Shown here: piece by piece, positions 21,527 through 34,008 of the stretch
How the letters are laid out: every line of letters begins with the position of its first letter
How positions within the stretch are numbered: position 1 is the first letter of the stretch
NCBI GenBank assembly: GCA_030247845.1
Contig: JAPDRP010000004.1
Span: 1,116,001 to 1,180,000, forward strand
DNA length: 64,000 nucleotides
Direction of reading: 5' to 3'
DNA from: Coniosporium tulheliwenetii
Taxonomy: Eukaryota > Ascomycota > Dothideomycetes
Notes under the pieces: generated by a model
Database searches by the model: none
What the model saw: the letters and a program-made list of their open reading frames with translations, nothing else
What the model was told of the DNA's origin: nothing
Position numbers and translations under genes: made by a program

Positions 21527-24500
21527 ATGACTGAGTCAGTATTTCCGTAAGTCTGTATCGCACCCTCGGCCCTGTGGCGAGTCTCAGTCGGTCGGAGGAT
21601 CAAGAGTCTGACCCTTCAACGCAGTCACGGATATCCCGGCCATGATTCATGGCGACAGAACCAGAGGCCCGCAGGACGGCCGCCTCCATCCTCTCACGAC
21701 GACGGACTAGAGTTGGCCGAGCTTCCGTCAATCTCAATATCTGGTCAGTCGCCTTTCATGACAACGGCTCAGCTGTCACAGCATGTCCGGCCTCGAGATT
21801 GTTGCGGGTTCCATAAGGCATTCGATCGGCAGGCAATTGACCATCGGGTAGAGAATGCCAGAGCGTCACTCCCAAGAACCTCTTCGGTGAAGTCGATGCG
21901 AGTACCTGCCGCAGTAAAGGGTGTCTTCCACAGATGGTCGTCGTTGACCCGGCCCAGTCGTCGATCCAAAGCGCCATCGATTCGCTCCTCAAGCACAGTC
22001 GATCAGTTCGAGCTGGCAGGAGATACCGTGACGATGGACCCAGAGCTTGACGGGACCACTGGTCCAGCGGAAATGCCTAACGCTCGGGAGGCTTGGGAAC
22101 TTCCCGGTGACATTCTCAGCGGACAAGGACGTTCTTGGATTCCAGTTTCTTCAAAGTCTTTGCCAGTTAGGCCACTGGACAACATAGCCACATCCGCAGC
22201 TGTGTTCTCTGTCGATACTCATCTGCAAGGCCACGGTTATGGCTTCTCGGATGTGATGTCAGGACGTACATCGCGTCAGTATCCTGTATCGTATCAGGTC
22301 CTTCAAGGAGCGGAATCGAGTACGGTCACGGAAGATGTTGTTACCGGCGACCAACTTAACCTGTGCAATCCAACCTCTTTGGCCCCCGGCGCTACGATGT
22401 CCGTTGGTTGGTATCCCCGAGTCCTAACATACTCCAACGACGGGCAGCAAAGTCATGAGGCCCCCTCGCCGCTGGCAATCTCACCAACAGCATCCTGGGC
22501 AGGACAACCGCATGGTGTTTCGTCGTCAGTCTCTCCGGTTGACGATCACGGCTTCGTCGCTCGACCTAAGCAACCTGAATTCAGCTCGCAGCCTCCCACT
22601 GGCACCAAGCCCGAAGCCCGCGCGCATTACGCATTGTCACCGCCGGCGGAACTCCATCCATACTTGGTGCCTCGTTCTGTTGGTCCACATCAAGCAGCAG
22701 ACCACTACGGTTCACCGAACTGTGTCTTCACAGAAGCAAGTCGCGGTGGATGCAACGCAGATTCTCGTCCCGGCTTCGATCAGATTGTTCATCAGCAACA
22801 GCACCCCGCTGTGGGGCTGCCGTATAGGCCGGTAGTTGGCACGACGGCTTGGTCGCCTTCTCAAGAATACCTCTTCGGAGTTCTGCTGGCCACTGCTGAA
22901 AGTCATCACTCCATCTTTCCCCAAGACGCTTTGGCGTCGATGCAAGGCCCGCGCCAGGGTCCAAAAGCAGCTGTAAAAGCTGGTTTTGGAGCAATCCGGC
23001 GCATCATGGAAGGCGCCGTGGCTCTTCAGCCGGAGGAGCTGTCCAGTCTCTTGTATTTGGCATTTACGCTCGGCATGCTCTTCCATGGATCTGGCGTTGT
23101 ACAATACGCCAATGACTTTCTCTCGGAAGCTCGTTGCTGGAATCAATCACTCGGCTCGACCGCTTTAGCTATTGGTCTCCACATGGCCATCGAGCAGGCA
23201 CGGATCCCTACCGTCGCCAACTTAGCGCAGCCAAGTGCAGTGCAACCGATTGTCTACGCAATGGCCGACGCGAACCAACTGCCTACAGCTTTTGTGCCAA
23301 TACCAGTGGAGAACCCGCTGCTGGCTGACTTTCCGTCGACAAGGCATGTGTGCTCTCTGCTAACTCAAGGCGCGTTCGACTACGCCGGCGAGCGTTGTCA
23401 CCCATCTATCACGCGGTTGATGCGGAGCTGGAATCGGCCTGGGCTAGCCTCGTGGGATGGCTTTTCTCTTCGGATTTGTCTGCAGTTCCTACTTGGTACG
23501 TACAGCTGAGGATGTGTCTTGCTTATTAGGTCCAAGCTTCACTGACACCGTATCAGTCTTCATGCGTCTTCACATACGCTCAACCTCGATCGCTGGAGGC
23601 GAACCAGCTCCTGCGATTCAGAGAGTCCCTTGGGGGCAGTCCTCGACCAACGCCGCGTATTTGAAGTCGACCATCCTCGAACCACTTGAGGCCTTTTGTG
23701 GCTCCAAGCTTTTCGGACCCGTTGTTGAAGCTGCTGTAGCTTGCGTTGATAATGGGATCATATCCAGTGTTGCTGCACTAGAAGAATACTTGTTGCAAGA
23801 AGCGATGGTGAGCTCTTCACTGGCCGATGCCGAAGAGGATGAAACTGATCAATTGTAGGGTTTTGCTTGGAATATCGGCGCCTTTCCGCAAGACTACCTT
23901 GGCTTCAGCACCGCCGTCGTTGAGCTCTGTCAGGCATTGAGCAGAGACATTGCCGTTGATGGTCGAGACCTTGATCAGCTGGACTACAGGCAATGCTTGA
24001 TGGGGACACACCTTATACTTGACAAGCTCAGCGTCAACAACCCCCAACACTTCCCACAGGTCGAGCCGAAAGACACTATAGTATCGCCAAACTCGTCGGT
24101 GACCTCTTCCAGTCCCAATGGCGGGTTTCAAGAGGCACATAACCTATCGCCGTTGAGTCGCTGTTTCGGCACGATGATGGCGTCACCGATTGAAGGTCGT
24201 GCCGGCTCCTCCTGTAGTGTCGCATCGCGCAACGTCTCGTTTTCTTGCACACCACTTCCCTTGAGACAACATACAGCGCCCGCGGCTGGTCCTAGTGAGG
24301 CACCATCTTTGCAGGGCGCATTCACCGGGCAGATGTCGCCTCCGGCTAAGCGATCGTAAGCTTTTGCACGCCAGCGGATTGCGATACGTACTAATTCAAC
24401 AAGCAGGAGGATGGACTCGTTCGGGAGCTACGCCTTGTCCGTTACGTCCACGCCAAGTTCGACATCCTTTGATGGAGTGTCTTACCTTGATCGGGGTACA

Positions 24501-24752
24501 GGAACTCTTGCGACGGTCCCCACTACGTCACCTCCGGACGGCTCAGGTGGAAGGTGTCCATATCATCGATGCCGCCAGATTTTCACAGGCGAGTCTTGGA
24601 AAGGAAACCTGATGAGACATCTGCGCCGGCACGAGGGTCGTCGATACCCTTGCGGAGAGTGCCCGAAAGCGTACAATCGGTCCGATTCATTACTCAAGCA
24701 CCGGCGGGACAACCATCAAAGACAGCCTCTTCCTGGAACGAATCAACGATAA
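21527..24752 (+). CDS. C2H2 zinc-finger transcription factor
   Basis: Probable fungal DNA-binding regulator. Five exons: 21527-21546, 21625-23495, 23557-23807, 23859-24355, 24407-24752, all joining in frame, 994 residues. The first 20-nt exon (MTESVFP) is supported because the next exon reads in frame upstream without stops. The long N-terminal half is Ser/Pro/Gln-rich and disordered. A middle helical part (about 430-720) resembles regulatory regions of fungal factors. The C-terminal exon has two C2H2 fingers: CPYHRC..RHLRRH and YPCGECPKAYNRSDSLLKHRRDNH-like (about 930-985). The last acceptor is a NAGNAG (AAGCAG, 24401-24406), so one extra residue may be included or skipped just before the finger exon. 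The target is unknown. No frame disruption. Confidence 0.85.
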
Positions 24753-25706
24753 AGCCGGTTGCAAGTCTGCACCTGGTGTGCATATGGCCATGGCAGGATC
24801 ATGGCCAAGAGCTGCTGGAGAACAGCTCAGAAAAGACGCTGGCGCGTCGACGAGTTTAGTGCGAGATTGACTGGACTTGCTAGGCGGTGGCCATGCTTCT
24901 GATGGTTATTGGCTTTCCTTTTTCAAAGCCTTGAGAGTTGACTGCTGGCACCCATTTGAGAACAAGAAGGTTCTCCAGTCGCGTCCAATGGACACGATGA
25001 AGCGTACTTTCCATGTAAGCAGTGATGTAGTTGCCTTGCAAGCATCATGCCTGATGCTCTTTCTTAGTCAGTTCTGATCATTACCCAATACAGTAATTAT
25101 GGATTTGTTTTGAATTATTAGCAGTCTTGTTCTGTAATGATTCAAACTCACGCATCAGAGACACATAGCGGGTGTGACAGCGTTCTGAAGTGCACGCAAC
25201 ATGCGTCAACCGGCGACTTATCCACCGCCACACCAGAAGTTAAACGCTTGGAGATAGTCAATGTTGGTGCGAAAGAATGGAACTGTTGCAATTCAATAAA
25301 GTGCATCAGCATTGCGAACATTACCTCCAGAAACTCCACGGCACCACTAAGAGGCTTTCGACTCGAAGACAATGCTATGACTCGGGGGCTACAAGGCTCG
25401 AAGGAAGAGTCAGAATATCTGAAGACGTCAGCATCCAATCCGCTTGCATTATTGGTCGGCGAGAACCCTTGATGGCGCCCCAAAATCTCAAGATCACCTT
25501 CTTACTTACATTACACGGAACTGTAGCGAAGCTCGACTGCTAGAACATTCGTAGCAACGTGCTTAGATTCCAGCTGTTGCTAAAGCATCATAGCCGGACC
25601 AGCAGCAGTGTGAATCTTGAACACAAGCTAGCTCCACGCTGCAAGAACCACTTCCGCGCTTCTTCGTGCGCGGCCAAGTCTGTTCCTACTCGAGCTGACA
25701 TGATGG
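24753..25706. other. Convergent intergenic region
   Basis: About 950 bp between the stop codons of the C2H2 factor and the RING protein. No gene was recognised. Confidence 0.4.
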
Positions 25707-26997
25707 CTAATGCATCATCATATTAGGCGCGCCAGGCGGCCTTGTGCCTCGAGGGGTTGGCCGACTTAAAAGTCCTTCAGGATGCTTCCCCATCTTCATG
25801 CCAGTGCTCATGCCGTAGCCACCGGTGCCTAAGAAGCCGAATGTGTTGGTGCCGAGATTGTTGAGTGGCTGCCGAGTGGAAGGTGTACGTTGAACACCAG
25901 CCATCCCATCTGCACCGAGAAAGCCCGAAGCACGACCGCTTTGCATCGAGACTGGGAGACGTGTCCGGTGCTGCGAGGGAGTTGCCGCTACAGGTGCGCT
26001 TTCTATCGACCGGTCAATACAAATTCATTACTCGACGCTCGGCCAACATACGGGAAGTGAAGCCGCGGCTGGCCTGTGCCGGCTGATTCCAACCATTCGT
26101 ACCTCCCATGGGCCCGACGTTGTGAAGTATATCGGCTCTTTCGCGGCCTTCGCCTGATCCACCGCTTCTCTGACGGCTGTGTATTTGCTCGATGCCTCGT
26201 TGGTCGACCGGATATCGATGACCATCAGCCTGACCGCCGTTACGAGTACCGAGCCGGTCTACGAAGCGATTGCCTGTAACGCTTTGCAACGCAATCTCGG
26301 CGTCGTCTGAAGCCGCTGTAGCGACTTGTGATGACATGACCTGAGCCTTGAGCGACCTGTAGGCTTTGTCTATTTGCTGAAGAGCCTTGGTCTTCTCCCG
26401 GAACGCGTCAGTCAAGTCGTTGTGCCGCTGCTCGAGGTTCTTCTGGTCGACCTGCACCGCTGCCAGCTTGTCCCGAAGACCCGTTATCTCGGAGTTCGCG
26501 TCGTGAATGATCTTGTCCATTTGCGCGCTGAGAGAGGTGTACTTGTCCGTCAGGCTCTTTGCAAGATACTCTTGGTACACGCTATGCACTGTCAGCACCG
26601 CAGCCGCACTTGCGAGAGTCAGCTTACATCTCCTGCGTGCACTGATAGCTGTAGAAGGCTAGCCCTCGCCCAGCGCACTCCATGATGATCCCTGGGCTGA
26701 GACCGCTGAGCACACTCGTCTTGTAGTCCTCCGTCGGGTTGAGGTGCGCTACAACGACGTCGTCAGGATTGGCCAGTTGAGTCTCGCACGCCGGGCAAGA
26801 TCGAATGCCGCCGTTCGCATTCGATAGTCCGAGGCTGTCAGAGCAGTTGATGCAGAAGATGTGGCTGGTGATGCAGGTAAGCTCCCGCTACATATACACC
26901 AACAACTTGCCGTTACTGACCTGCAGGTTGTGACAACAGCACAGTCATTGAGGGGACTGCGACACTTCAAGCAGTTGCATCGTAAAGTGAAATCCAT
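25707..26997 (-). CDS. RING-finger coiled-coil protein, CCNB1IP1/HEI10-like
   Basis: Likely E3 ubiquitin or SUMO ligase of the CCNB1IP1 (HEI10/Zip3-like) type, a group linked to meiotic crossover control and cyclin turnover. Exons 26997-26921, 26864-26628, 26581-26052, 26002-25707 give 379 residues. N-terminal RING: CNCLKC, then CSHIFCINC across the first intron and CPAC. A coiled coil follows (about 110-195: SLSAQMDKIIHDANSEI, LRDKLAAVQ). The tail is disordered, Gly/Arg/Ser-rich, and ends in a Pro/Gly/Met-rich segment reached through the last 49-nt intron. All introns are 46-56 nt and keep frame. Divergent from the XAP5 gene. The family is firm; the meiotic role is inference. Confidence 0.88.
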
Positions 26998-27786
26998 CTG
27001 AGATGATGGTACCGGCCAAAGAATGCGTAGATTTCAAGAAATCTGATGGTACGGGAAGAAGTGTCGTTGAAATAAGGTTGATCGAGGGCCAGGCAGCGAC
27101 CCCGAAGCTGTGAGTATGACATCTATATCGTAACCCACTTTCATTTCCAATAGCTCTCCAGTAGTCAAGACTATAATTTGAGTGAGTGCTTTTGAGTGTC
27201 TATATCGTGTTTCAAGAAGATGCTGCATTCCTACCCAACCGACTCATACTGAGGCCTGAATAGTGAGGCTTCCAATAGGAGCTGGTCTTCAGCAACTTTA
27301 TACCTGAGCCCACAGTTGACATCGAATGAACGCAGGTAGGTATCCCACATGTCGAACGGGACGCAAGTAGAGGATTCGGTACCTAAGATTAACGCACACG
27401 CTGAATAGAATTACCGTCGCCAGACCACATCCCGATCACAGGCGAGCACAGTCTTGTTCGAACCGACTTCCAATTACAGGATTTTGACTTATTCGCTTTG
27501 CTGCTTTGTATGTTTCATTAAAGAATACTACTTGCAACATCTCCCTTTGCAGTTTTGGCATGGCAAGAGCTACAACGGGATCAAGTCTGCTGTCGAAGGA
27601 TGGAAAATCAAGGAACAAATGGAATCCGAGCATCATGAATTTCAGCCTTCTGTTCGCTCACGTGATTAACTGCTTAGTCATACTACAAGCTGATACCTTA
27701 CCGTACCAAATCGTCCTGAAGCCCAACTGCGACGGTTTCAACGTCTTGAACAACAGCTACGACCGCTCGTTCTTCACGAGCTGGTC
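26998..27786. promoter_or_regulatory. Divergent intergenic region between RING and XAP5 genes
   Basis: 789 bp, AT-richer than the flanking genes, holding both promoters. No gene or specific element was recognised. Confidence 0.4.
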
Positions 27787-29047
27787 ATGTCAAACCCTCC
27801 ATCTGAACCCGTGTCGCGCAGCTCGACGCCAAATCCGGCAACAAACGCGCGCTTCACATCCCAGAACGCGACCGCCGAAGACCTGCTCAAATCACAGACC
27901 GTGGGTCTGGTCCAGCTTTCCGACTTCCGTAAGCGCCGCGCCGAAGCTCTCGAGCAAAAAGAACGGGAAGCGCAAGAGAGATCACTAGGAAGAGCTGGCA
28001 CACCTGGCGGTTCTGGGGCCTCCACCCCAGTTAACGGGTAAGTAGACACTGCAATCTGCTACAGCCACCGTATGGAATTAATGGTCAAAGTACAGTGCAT
28101 CGACGCCTCAGCCAGCCAAAAAGAAGCGGAGGAATGTCGTCAAGGGCAAGCTGTCCTTCGGACTAGAGGATGAAGAAGATGGAGGACAAGACACATCAGC
28201 GACTGCAACCCCGCGCTCGACTACCCCGGATAACCGACCCTCGAATGATGATTCGAATGCTCCGATAGTAGAGACCGCAACGCCCAGAAAGCGCCTTGGC
28301 CCTAACGCCAGCGTCAGCTTCATGCCGAAAGTCATGACCAAATCAGCACTACTCCGAGAAGCACAGACAAGGGAACAGCTGCGGAAGGAGTTTCTTGTGA
28401 TGCAAGAGGCGGTCAAAGCAACCGAAATCGCGATACCGTTCGTCTTCTATGATGGCACAAACATACCTGGGGGCGTGTGCAAAGTAAAAAGGGCGACCAC
28501 GTCTGGCAATACCTTGACAAAGCCAGGAAGGTTGGCGCAGAGACAGGGGTCGGCGGTGGCGAGAAGAGTCGAAGAGAATGGGCGAGGATCGGTGTTGATG
28601 ATTTGATGCTTGTGAGAGGTGAGATCATCATACCTCATGTAAGTGCACGTCAAATGGTCTTCGTTGCAATATGAGGCTGACTTGCGTATAGCATTATGAG
28701 TTTTATTATTTCATCGTGAACAAAACCACTGGCTTCAACGGACCAATCTTCAACTATTCCGCGCAACCCACCGCAGCAACGCCACTTTCGACCGCGACAA
28801 CCTCTGCGGATGCGTCAACATACGATCCCTTAGCTAGACCGGAGAAAAGGACAAACCGTCGGCGACCGACTCAGAGCTTGAAGGTTTTAAGGAAGATCCT
28901 ACTATGACCAAGGTCGTAGATCGGCGATGGTATGAACAGAACAAGCACATCTTTCCTGCCAGCATTTGGGAAGAGTTCGATCCTACCAAAGACTACAGCA
29001 CGGGTATTCGAAAAGATACAGAGGGTAACGCGTTCTTCTTCTCGTGA
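27787..29047 (+). CDS. XAP5 / FAM50 family nuclear protein, two apparent single-base gaps
   Basis: Conserved nuclear protein linked to spliceosome function in other eukaryotes. Exons 27787-28037, 28096-28638, 28692-29047, about 383 residues once frames are joined. Visible: a basic patch (PQPAKKKRRNVVKGKLSF), the XAP5 core IPFVFYDGTNIPGG, then GDHVWQYLDKARKVGAE, DDLMLVRGEIIIPH, HYEFYYFIVNKT across the second intron, and a C-terminal WYEQNKHIFPAS..NAFFFS block. The frame breaks twice inside conserved sequence: at the A5 run 28486-28490 and the A4 run 28845-28848. One more A at each repairs the expected KVKKGD and PEKKDK. As the gene is normally single-copy and conserved, missing bases in the assembly are more likely than loss. 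Confidence 0.9.
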
Positions 29048-29813
29048 AAAGCATCGCTCGTCAAACATCTTGTGACGGTAAGTCATACTGGCTGCTTGTG
29101 AGTTATTCCTACTCGAATACTCCCCAGCCGGGAACTAGGAAGGCAAGCCAGAGCTCCAATACGGCGCCCCGGAAACTGGACGACATTGATCTCACAGCTC
29201 TTGAGGGCATGGTCTAGAGAACGCTACATTGCTATGAGTGTGGAGCGCTATGAGTCTGGTTCTGATGAGGTCCCGTTTTTCTCATAATAAGAGACTCACG
29301 CCAAAGCAGAGGGCGCTTTCCTGGTCTCGAATACTCATGGCTTAGCGTCTCTTCCGTCGACAGGCTTGAGCACAAGACAGCAGCAAGATAGGAGTCCGTT
29401 GCCTACTCTGTCGAGACCGCATGTCATTACTTCAATCAGGCATCCTACCTAGCTTTGTAGAGCAAGTAACTCCAAGAAGAACTGACCGTTGAACAACGCG
29501 TTCAATATTAGACGTTCGCTGCTCTTATCAACTACAGATCACGTGATTCGCATGCGTCGACGGAACTTCCTTTGTCACGCTCGCTTGAAGCTATCTCACT
29601 TCTTTGCGAGCCCTCTATCTGTTCCAAGAGTAAAGTAGCGCGCAAATTGACTTGACAGACGGTTCATGTGGCTGTTCAGGTCTCATAGCGCGCTCACACA
29701 CGTACAACAACTACGATCAACTTACCGAGCTGCTGAGAACCGCCATTAGCTACGCAACGCCCATCGAGTACTTTTCCAATTGCAAGAATGCACAGCATAG
29801 ATTCTTCTCAATT
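29048..29813. other. Convergent intergenic region
   Basis: 766 bp between the XAP5 and HAD stop codons. No gene, tRNA or repeat was recognised. Confidence 0.4.
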
Positions 29814-30782
29814 CTATAGATTTGCCGTCCTCTTAACCCCATAACTCTCATACGGAAAATCTTCCAGCGTCTCAAACAACCTCGCCCACCCATCATCAAC
29901 CTGACCTGGCCTCCCATTGACCGTCTTCCCAACCTTCTTGCCCGTTTCCTCCTCCGCCTGTCCCGCAATCCTCGCCGTCTCCGCCTTCGCCTCGTCCGCA
30001 AACCCATCGTCCTCCTTATGCTCCCCCATCAGCCCCGCCAACACCTCCTTCTCCCGCCCCCTGTACTCCTCCAGCAGCCCGGGGTGCGGACACCACACCA
30101 CCTGCATGCCTGCTCTCCGTCCTGCCTCGACACCCGGCACCGAGTCTTCGAAGACTAAACATTCGGCTGGCTCGACCTCACGCTCGCCACTCTGGCGCAA
30201 CCGCGCGTTGATCGTCTCGAGCGCGAGGAGGTAGATATCCGGCGCAGGCTTCCCGCGGCCGGGCTTGATCCGTTTGTCGTCACCTAGGACGCGGTTTTCT
30301 GCAGGGAAGGCGGAGAAGAGGTCTTCGAGGTGGCTGGTCTTGAGGCCAAAGTTCCCGGCGTGGGAGGATGTTGCGAGGGCGAGGTGGATTTTGGGGACGT
30401 GCTGGATTGGAGGGTCGAGAGGAGGGTGCGCACGCCGGGGAGTGGTTGGGTGCGCGGGAAGTGTTGGCGCTGCAGCTGGGTTTGTTTTGCCATAAATTCG
30501 TCGTGGGTCATGGGGAGTTGGGCCCAGTTGTGGAAGATGCGTTGGGCCTGGAAGGTTGTTAGAATCTAGAATCATTGTGAATGGAGTCAGAAAAATTTTG
30601 AGTGGCTGACCTCAGGTCCTGGCCGTCCTTGCAGTTGTGCTTTGATGCTCCATGGCAGATCCGGCTTTCCAAACTCGCGGAGTACTTCATTCGTGCAGAT
30701 TGTGTACAAATCCTCTGAATCAATCAACAAGCCATCCATATCAAAAAGACAGGCCCGGATGGCGGGCAAGCTTGGAGGCCAT
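29814..30782 (-). CDS. HAD-superfamily hydrolase (DOG/pseudouridine-5'-phosphatase type), two frame breaks
   Basis: Cytosolic small-molecule phosphatase. Motif I is FDMDGLLIDSED (nucleophile Asp). After a 63-nt intron (30548-30610) come a cap region (RIFHNWAQLP), motif II ALATSSHAGN, motif III KPAPDIYLLA and motif IV CLVFEDSVPGVEAG; the C-terminus is charged. About 300 residues. The probable start is ATG 30782 (MASKL), but the frame changes near 30763-30770 before motif I. A second break lies near 30406-30414; one more C on the coding strand there joins ..VRTLLST to ..IQHVPKIHLALATSS. Coding strand is C-rich in the 5' half and G-rich in the 3' half. Substrate cannot be told from sequence. Divergent from the TPR gene. 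Confidence 0.85.
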
Positions 30783-31102
30783 CAGCTTGCTGGAAGAAGA
30801 CATGCATAGTGGCGGATTGCACGTACTCCGAATTACTTACTGCCATATTGCTGCTGGCTCTAAGGGAAACCCAAAGTAGAGAACCGAACAGGAACTGGAT
30901 GACAATGACAATTGCAGATAACTGGGCGTTGAACCCAAGCCTCGGCGCGCACCGGATCTTCCCGCTGACAGATCGTGGGGAAGCTTGGCGTTTTTCAAGC
31001 CGGATCGTCACATGCCCAGGCGGACAGCTGCAGGGTTGAGGTAACTAAACGCCAAAGTAGGTACTTTGGAACAACGACAGTCTCCCTCCCTCTCCAGCCA
31101 CG
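30783..31102. promoter_or_regulatory. Divergent promoter region between HAD and TPR genes
   Basis: 320 bp between two divergent start codons. A GTAAGT..TTCCAG pair on the minus strand (30840 to 30792) could be a 5' UTR intron of the HAD gene, but joining it to the coding frame brings a stop, so it is not assigned. Confidence 0.35.
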
Positions 31103-31941
31103 ATGTCCTCAGAAACTGAGCCAGAAAAGACGCGAAACACCATCAAGCCCGAAGACGACGAACGCCCCGAACCGATCCGCTTCTCCCCGAAGAGGAAGCC
31201 TCATTAGTCTCCGAGTCGAACAGCCAAAAAGCAAACGCCAACACGCGCTTCACCAGCGGAGCCTACTCAGAAGCGATACAAGGCTACGAAGGCGCACTGT
31301 CCACCTGTCCAAATTACCTAGAGTACGAGATTGCCGTCCTACGGAGCAACATCGCGGCATGTCACCTCAAGCTGGCGGATTGGAAGGCGGCAATGACGGC
31401 GGCTACGGAGGCTCTCGAGGCGTTAGATAGGCTAGATCCGCCTGCGAAGAAGTTGGAAGGGAAGGTGGACGAGGGTGTAGTGGAGGAAGTAGACGAGGAG
31501 ACGGCAGAGAAGATCGAGGCGTTAGCGAGGAGCGGAAGGACGAGGGACGATGTACAGAAGATCAGGACTAAGGCGCTGCTGAGGAGGGCAAAGGCAAGGA
31601 TGGAAACAGGCGGATGGGCTGCTTTGCAAGGCGCCGACGAAGGTGAGCATGGAGTTATAGGCAAGCTTGCGAATACGCGTTAACATTCTGCAGACTACAA
31701 ACAGCTCGCCGCAATGCCAAATCTCTCGCCGCTGGACAGGAAAAGCGTCGACTCAGCACTGCGAACGTTGCCGCCACGGCTAGCAGAAGCCAAGCAGAAG
31801 GAGATGGGCGAGATGATGGACAAGTTGAAACAGCTGGGTAACGGAATACTCAAGCCGTTCGGTTTATCCACCGACAACTTCAACATGATTAAAGATGAAA
31901 AGACGGGTGGGTATAGCATGCAGTTCAATCAGAACAAGTAG
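31103..31941 (+). CDS. TPR protein, TTC1-like, one frame break
   Basis: Probable co-chaperone-type tetratricopeptide protein. ATG 31103 starts an acidic N-terminus (MSSETEPEKTRNTIKPEDDE). The frame breaks near the C4 run 31165-31168; adding one C gives a continuous ..DPLLPEEEASLVSESN.. followed by TPR helices (ANTRFTSGAYSEAIQGYEGAL, YEIAVLRSNIAACHLKL, DWKAAMTAATEAL) with an Ala/Glu/Lys insert. A 51-nt intron (31643-31693) leads to the C-terminal TTC1-typical block (MGEMMDKLKQLGN, LKPFGLSTDNF, GGYSMQFNQNK). About 262 residues. The C-terminal block is the best family marker. Confidence 0.85.
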
Positions 31942-32479
31942 ACCTAGACTTAGATTTCGGTCAGTCCAGTGCCGCATCAAAGGCGGCCTTTACTTACTGC
32001 CTATTCGCCATACCTTGTCTGTTGTCTGACCGGCTAACATCGGGCGGTCCGGTGTGATCAGCTGACTGTAATAGCGTAAATCCCTGACATGAATCTCCTT
32101 GTCTTCGTCCTTCTCTGTCTCTCTGACCAAGCTAACAATCTTCTCTGATAACCATTCGCCGCCTCTTGACCACACCTCAAGCACAAAAAAGCAACACAAC
32201 AAAACCTGCACAGCCAACCCAATGATCAAAAGCTGGACTACCAGTTCCAGCGATATGCGAACAGAATGCCTACAGAATACTACTTCAACACATCAGCTCA
32301 CTGCGAGTCTCGTATGCGCGTTATACGTGACACTCGGTATCTACACGGCTTGTCACATCGAAGACACGATATATGCGGTGCTCTTCAACAAATGCAACGT
32401 GCTGGGCCCTTATCTAACGTCAGGTCGCCGGCACGACTCAGTAATATTTCCCAGACGATCCGGGGAGCGCCCAAACGCA
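31942..32479. other. Intergenic region, left border of the decayed island
   Basis: No gene recognised. It separates the TPR gene from the first degenerate fragment. Confidence 0.35.
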
Positions 32480-32679
32480 ACAAAGGCTTTCAAATTCCGA
32501 ATGAAACTTCCTTCCGGAAGATATGTTGTGCTTTCTATACGAGGAATAGACAGCCTTACTACAGACGTTACAGCTAGGTGGTTCAATCTTCTGGAGTATG
32601 GGGAACAGCGTTCGACCTTGACATAACCTTCCAGTACTACGAGCCTCGACGCTCGACGCCTATTCTTATTCGATCTTAG
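32480..32679 (+). pseudogene. Degenerate fragment of an unknown repeated domain, copy A
   Basis: Not a known family. It translates to ..FKFRMKLPSGRYVVLSIRGIDS.. and, after a one-base frame change near a G4 run, ..AFDLDITFQYYEPRR.. It matches the fragment at 35285-35476 over the pattern K-x-[LI]-P-x-G-x-x-V-V-x-x-I-R-G-[IV]-D and again over F-[DN]-[LI]-[DE]-x-x-x-Q-Y. No start codon or exon structure can be supported. Confidence 0.45.
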
Positions 32680-33729
32680 CATGTGAGCGGGGATTGTCTT
32701 GATTCAATTCGTCTTTCGCGGCCTTGTTCCTTCCCGCAAACCATGCTGCGCTGTCTTCACATACCTCCGGAGGTTGGACTCCGCGACAACACCGACGCGC
32801 CCGCTACAGTATCCCAACGGACTCGTTGCTGTCAAGCACCGGGTAACATTAACTTCCGTGGCTGAAAGCTTAGCTGTGTTGGTAGGCCACACGCGAAAGT
32901 AACCGCGGTAGCTACAGCGGATGCAACAAGAATAAACGATCACTAGCACAACTACAGTTGACTATGCCAGACAAGAAGCTACGAGACATGGGTATCCCAG
33001 TGAAGTATTTTCCGCTTTCATAAATACACCCGTTTCCAGACGGAGCTACCTTGTCTCTGGTGGCACTTCGAACACCTTCATCTTTTCATCACATCTTCGG
33101 ATAACAAAACGTGTCGCTTCAAGGACGGCCAGCTCGACTTCAGGTTCTTAACAATAGTCTGTGCAATCGAGGATAGAAATAATAGCGCTCACACCATCAC
33201 GACTGACCTGACCCGCTTTCTCTCATTGCTAGGGTTCAGCAACCCGCTGCATATATCGTTCTCGAGGTAACACGCCGTGGCCGTTTGTAAAACACCACCT
33301 GCCGGATACTTGGAGCTGGAAAACTCTTTGGCAAGTGCTTACATCCCGCCTCGAAACAATGCGCCGATGGTGTAATGAGTTCCGCAATACCGTCGACGAC
33401 GTCGAATGCCTCGTACTTGAATGTATTAGGCAGTGGCTTAAGGACAAAGGCAGAGATACCTTTTTGGGCCTTGAGATGACCGCATATAGCCGACATCCAT
33501 GCTGTTTTGCTATTGCGCATGATACACACGGTATGCAAATGCGAACAGGCTTTATAGTATTACATCCAGTGGATTTCGATCAGGACCACGACGAGAGTCT
33601 CTGCAACAGTGGGAGGACGTGTTCCCACTCTGCTGGATCCAAACACGCATAACCTGAACAACTGGTGGTTATCCCGCCATCCCTGTACGTCGCCCTGGAA
33701 CCGAGAGCGGCTTTGAATGCGGGACAGCG
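32680..33729. other. Part of the decayed island, nothing assignable
   Basis: About 1 kb of broken short frames with no clear family. It may hold further debris of the helicase that precedes the motif VI fragment. Confidence 0.3.
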
Positions 33730-34008
33730 GAGACCTTCCAAGTCCGCGAGAACCTCGTCGTCTTTCTACACATTGTCGCCGCTGAGGTGCCGATATCTCC
33801 TTTCGGCTTCACCCGGGACAAGCACCGGCTCTGTATGGCGCTGTCTCACGCGATGCAACACCTCTTCATCGTCGGTAAGACGACATACTGGCAGCAGGAT
33901 ATGGGCGGGTGGGGTCGGCGCAACGAATTGCGCATTACCCGCTACTTGGAGTTCCGGCTCAACCTCAACGCGCTATATCTACGACCCCGGCCGAAGCCGT
34001 CAGAGTAA
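33730..34008 (+). pseudogene. C-terminal fragment of a superfamily 1 (UPF1-like) helicase, copy A
   Basis: One open frame reads ..FGFTRDKHRLCMALSHAMQHLFIVGK.. This follows helicase motif VI of UPF1/DNA2-type helicases (D-x-x-R-x-x-V-A-L-[ST]-R-A-[KR]..G). In place of the conserved Ser-Arg-Ala-Arg it has Ser-His-Ala-Met, losing the arginine finger. No motif I-III lies upstream in the expected place, so this is a relic. Confidence 0.55.

Noticed and set aside
29048..29813. tRNA or other small RNA gene
   Set aside because: No A-box/B-box (GGTTCGA-type) pair or cloverleaf could be made here or in the other intergenic regions examined.
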